Part shown: one piece after another, positions 53,886 through 64,000 of the stretch
Layout of the letters: each line of letters begins with the position of its first letter
Numbering within the stretch: position 1 is the first letter of the stretch
Source: Glandiceps talaboti
Taxonomy: Eukaryota; Hemichordata; Enteropneusta; Spengelidae
Length of the DNA: 64,000 bases
Direction of reading: 5' to 3'
NCBI RefSeq assembly: GCF_964340395.1
Contig: NC_135551.1
Span: 4,615,463-4,679,462 of the forward strand
Notes under the pieces: model-generated
Databases searched by the model: none
Seen by the model: only the letters and a program-made list of their open reading frames with translations
What the model was told of the DNA's origin: nothing
Position numbers and translations under genes: made by a program

Positions 53886-55140
53886 AATACAATAAAAAAA
53901 ATCAAAAGAAATTTATTTGTTGGGTCTGCACCCAAAAATCAGCGTCCCGGCCTGGGCAGCGACTCATAACCTCGCTTTCAATCTGTTTCTGCATTATGAA
54001 CCAATAAAATCGACCACTGGTTAACATGCACAATTCAATGTCTAATTATTGATACTTTAATAAGTTCAATGAATACATTATCGATGATCGAGAATCGATA
54101 CCATAAGCTTACTAGGACAGTTTTTAATAAACATGCGATGGATTCAAAAATGAGCTTTCGATCAAGATTTAAGCTTTGCACCACCTACGGATAATATTGA
54201 CCACTAATTAACAGATACAATGTCTTTTTATAAGTAACTGACCAACTTTTAGTGAATTTCTTTGGTTACTTGATGAAAAAATATATCCAATTTACAGCTA
54301 GTGCATGTTTAATCGGTTCGAAATTATTCCTGTGTCTGTCTCGCTATAGTGTGTCCATGTCCTTTTTGTACGTACCGTACTCTTCCTTTGTTGTGTTTCA
54401 TAAACAAGTCATTTAATTTCGATTTATCAGAATGTATATTTCATTATCATGCCACCTGGACTCGTCCGTTATTACATGTAATAAGGTAGAACGCTCCTCC
54501 TGGAACAATTTCTCCGAAAATCGAAGTTGGTTCTCAAAATCTCCCCAAACTTTGCTATATGAAGATTATTTCTGGTCCTTTTGAAATAATAAGAGGAATT
54601 TGGGGTCAATGCAACCGTCTCGTTGTTTAGAAAATCATCATTTTTTATATTTCCCTATAAAGTTAACAATATTCGGCGGCCATATTGGATTCGGTGGCCA
54701 TATTGGATTCGGCGGCCATATTGGCTTCTTAATTGGCTTAAATTTCGATGTCACTTTAACCTCTGTCAAACATGTTTATGGTACCCCTTGACTTTTTTTC
54801 TTGATTTGAACTGAAAATAAGCTTACAAAATTAATTTACAAATTCTTTTTGGATATTGAATTTTCTTAGCAAAGAACAATATAACATATTACAGAAAACT
54901 AAATTAAAAGACAACATAATAAAAGTTACTTTGGCTTTAAAACATCCTTTTTATATTGAATTTTTGAGAGTTCCAGCCACATCTCACATTCTCCCTTTTC
55001 CTTATTTCTGCCACCCTATCACTGTGTCATGCCTTCTCTTTAATATATCTTGAAGGTCCGACGTCACCCAGTAGCTCAGGCTTACCAAATCATTTATACG
55101 GTTATTGTTTCAGAAAATGTCATCCACTGACAACCAATCA
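53886..55140. other. Intergenic between FAM76 and UST
   Basis: No gene recognised. At 54676-54727 GGCCATATTGGATTCGG occurs three times in tandem (18-bp unit). Confidence 0.5.
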
Positions 55141-55167
55141 CATTTATCTCTGTGATAAGCTCTCTTT

Positions 55168-55335
55168 GTTCTCTGAATGTCTAGGGTTAACAGAGTGCCA
55201 GGTTGTGTTCTCTGAATGTCTAGGGTTAACAGAGTGCCAGGTTGTGTTCTCTGAATGTCTAGGGTTAACAGAGTGCCAGGTTGTATTCTCTGAATGTTTA
55301 GGGTTAACAGAGAGCCAGGTTGTGTTCTCTGAGAT
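55168..55335. repeat. 39-bp tandem repeat, about 4 copies
   Basis: Unit TTCTCTGAATGTCTAGGGTT / AACAGAGTGCCAGGTTGTG. The length is a multiple of three, so both strands stay open, but there is no start or gene context. Confidence 0.9.
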
Positions 55336-55413
55336 GGTTTTAAAGAGCTGGAGTGTCATTAAAATTTAATCTCCAATCTTCTCTCCTAAACAGGTATTAT
55401 CTATAAAATACAA

Positions 55414-55551
55414 GAAGAAGAAGAAGAAGAAGAAGAAGAAGAAGAAGAAGAAGAAGAAGAAGAAGAAGAAGAAGAAGAAGAAAGAAGAAGAAAGAAGAAG
55501 AAGAAGAAGAAGAAGAAGAAGAAGAAGAAGAAGAAGAAGAAGAAGAAGAAG

Positions 55552-55601
<50 letters not shown>
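55414..55601. repeat. (GAA)n followed by (CAA)n
   Basis: About 135 bp of near-pure GAA followed by about 50 bp of CAA, upstream of UST. Long GAA/TTC tracts can form triplexes. Confidence 0.95.
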
Positions 55602-55756
55602 AGAACAAAGTACCACATACAGAAGAAGTTCGCAAAATACTAAAACAAAGGATTTTATGAAGCTGTCAAGGAAAGGTTTTCTGATTTGAAAACAAAGTTA
55701 AATATTAGACCTGTAAAGAAAAGTAATGATGATAGTTATGCACACTAAAGAACAGT

Positions 55757-55757
<1 letters not shown>

Positions 55758-55796
<39 letters not shown>

Positions 55797-55797
55797 G
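55758..55797. repeat. (GACA)n microsatellite
   Basis: Ten GACA units about 235 bp upstream of the UST start codon. Confidence 0.92.
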
Positions 55798-56031
55798 TTT
55801 CCGTTTCTTTCTTCAAGCAATTCTCTATTTAAATGCTAATGGTAAATATCACAAAGCCTAGGCCTTGAAAGGGTGGCTTCTTCGCAAAGTAAACACTACA
55901 TTACGTGCAAGCACTATAACGTACTTTGTGAAGTGAATGTATGCGCACTTTTGTGGTGTCATTTTGAGAAAATTGTCTTTCAAGGTCGTGTGATTAGTTG
56001 CCATAGTGCAACATAGCCGATTGAAAATACA

Positions 56032-63407
<7,376 letters not shown>

Positions 63408-63962
63408 GTATGTACACAAAATAGAGTGATATGTCACAATTTTGAACGTCGTCATCATCGTCGTCGTCACCGTACCACCGCCCATACCACCACCACCGGT
63501 ACCGATACCACTCAGGAGGACGAAGGTTGTCATAACTTTTCTGCTTTTCTGAAAGCTCCAAATGTGAACTGTATGAAGGTATTTTCTAGGTTTAAAAAAA
63601 CTAGCCGTCGAAACTGTTACTGTGGCAATCACCCCCAAATTTACCTCACCAGTGTCTATTTTAAATCAATATCTTTGGAATTGAGAAAGGTATTTGAATG
63701 ATGTAAAAGTGTAAACATATACATTCAACATAGATCTTTACATTGAGCATATGACCTTGGTTGTTGAAGGTCAATGTCAAATGAGGCAGTTTACATAAAT
63801 GACAAAATAGGAATATTGATAAAGTGTTGTCAATTATATTACGTGTAATTTATATGCCAGTCACAAAGGCATCAGTTTTAAACCTTTATGGAAAGCTAAT
63901 AATGTGTACTTTTTAACACAACTGAATACTAAGGTAATGCTGTATAATCACCACAAAATGTA

Positions 63963-64000
63963 GTGTGTGTGTGTGTGTGTGTGTGTGTGAGTGTGTGTGC
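63963..64000. repeat. (GT)n microsatellite at the window end
   Basis: GT tract continuing past the last base of the window. Confidence 0.9.

Noticed and set aside
55366-55635. Poly-Val, poly-Leu, poly-Ser and poly-Cys frames
   Set aside because: Products of the GAA/CAA tract in different frames, with no gene structure around them.

Overview
The window is metazoan nuclear DNA. It is AT-rich and gene-sparse, every gene is split by GT-AG introns, and the introns are loaded with microsatellites, minisatellites and small transposons. The gene set (a multi-TIR protein, QRSL1/GatA, RTN4IP1, FAM76, and a uronyl 2-sulfotransferase) suggests an invertebrate deuterostome or a spiralian. The species cannot be fixed from the sequence. 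All exon structures below were read by hand from frame, splice sites and known protein families.

Layout. (1) 48-12211, + strand: the 3' part of a gene encoding a possible macro-domain end, then three TIR or TIR-like domains and a Lys/Ser-rich tail; its 5' end lies off the window. (2) 12.2-18.5 kb: intergenic, with a 55-bp array of 32 copies, a 48-bp array, a broken DIRS-like relic and a LINE 3' end. (3) 18569-27702, - strand: complete 11-exon QRSL1 (mitochondrial GatA, 535 aa). (4) 27703-28309: a 607-bp divergent promoter. (5) 28310-36082, + strand: complete 8-exon RTN4IP1 (403 aa). (6) 36-39 kb: intergenic, with a 5'-truncated L2-like LINE sitting in a (TATG)n tract. (7) 44566-53287, - strand: complete 9-exon FAM76 (335 aa), probably with a 5-kb 3'UTR reaching about 39.58 kb. 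(8) 53.3-56 kb: intergenic, with an NRF1-type palindrome and long GAA/CAA tracts. (9) 56032 to the window end, + strand: first five exons of a uronyl 2-sulfotransferase-like gene.

How the genes relate. QRSL1 and RTN4IP1 both act in mitochondria (tRNA-Gln amidation; an NADPH-dependent oxidoreductase linked to CoQ and complex I) and share one short promoter carrying DR1-type nuclear-receptor motifs. The same head-to-head pair exists in human (6q21), so this is ancient microsynteny. The TIR gene looks like an NAD-linked or innate-immune signalling protein. FAM76 and UST are unrelated neighbours.

The most unusual signals are structural. First, in four of the five genes a 5' splice site is the first unit of, or is copied by, a local tandem repeat (TIR gene 8 copies, FAM76 24 copies, UST 10 copies, RTN4IP1 about 1.6 copies). 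In the fifth (QRSL1) an exon with its 3' splice site has been copied into the upstream intron. Second, (TATG)n tracts flank members of at least three unrelated transposon classes, including two copies of a 1.15-kb element whose layout resembles a Helentron-associated non-autonomous element. Several foldback elements and a dispersed palindromic repeat family are also present.
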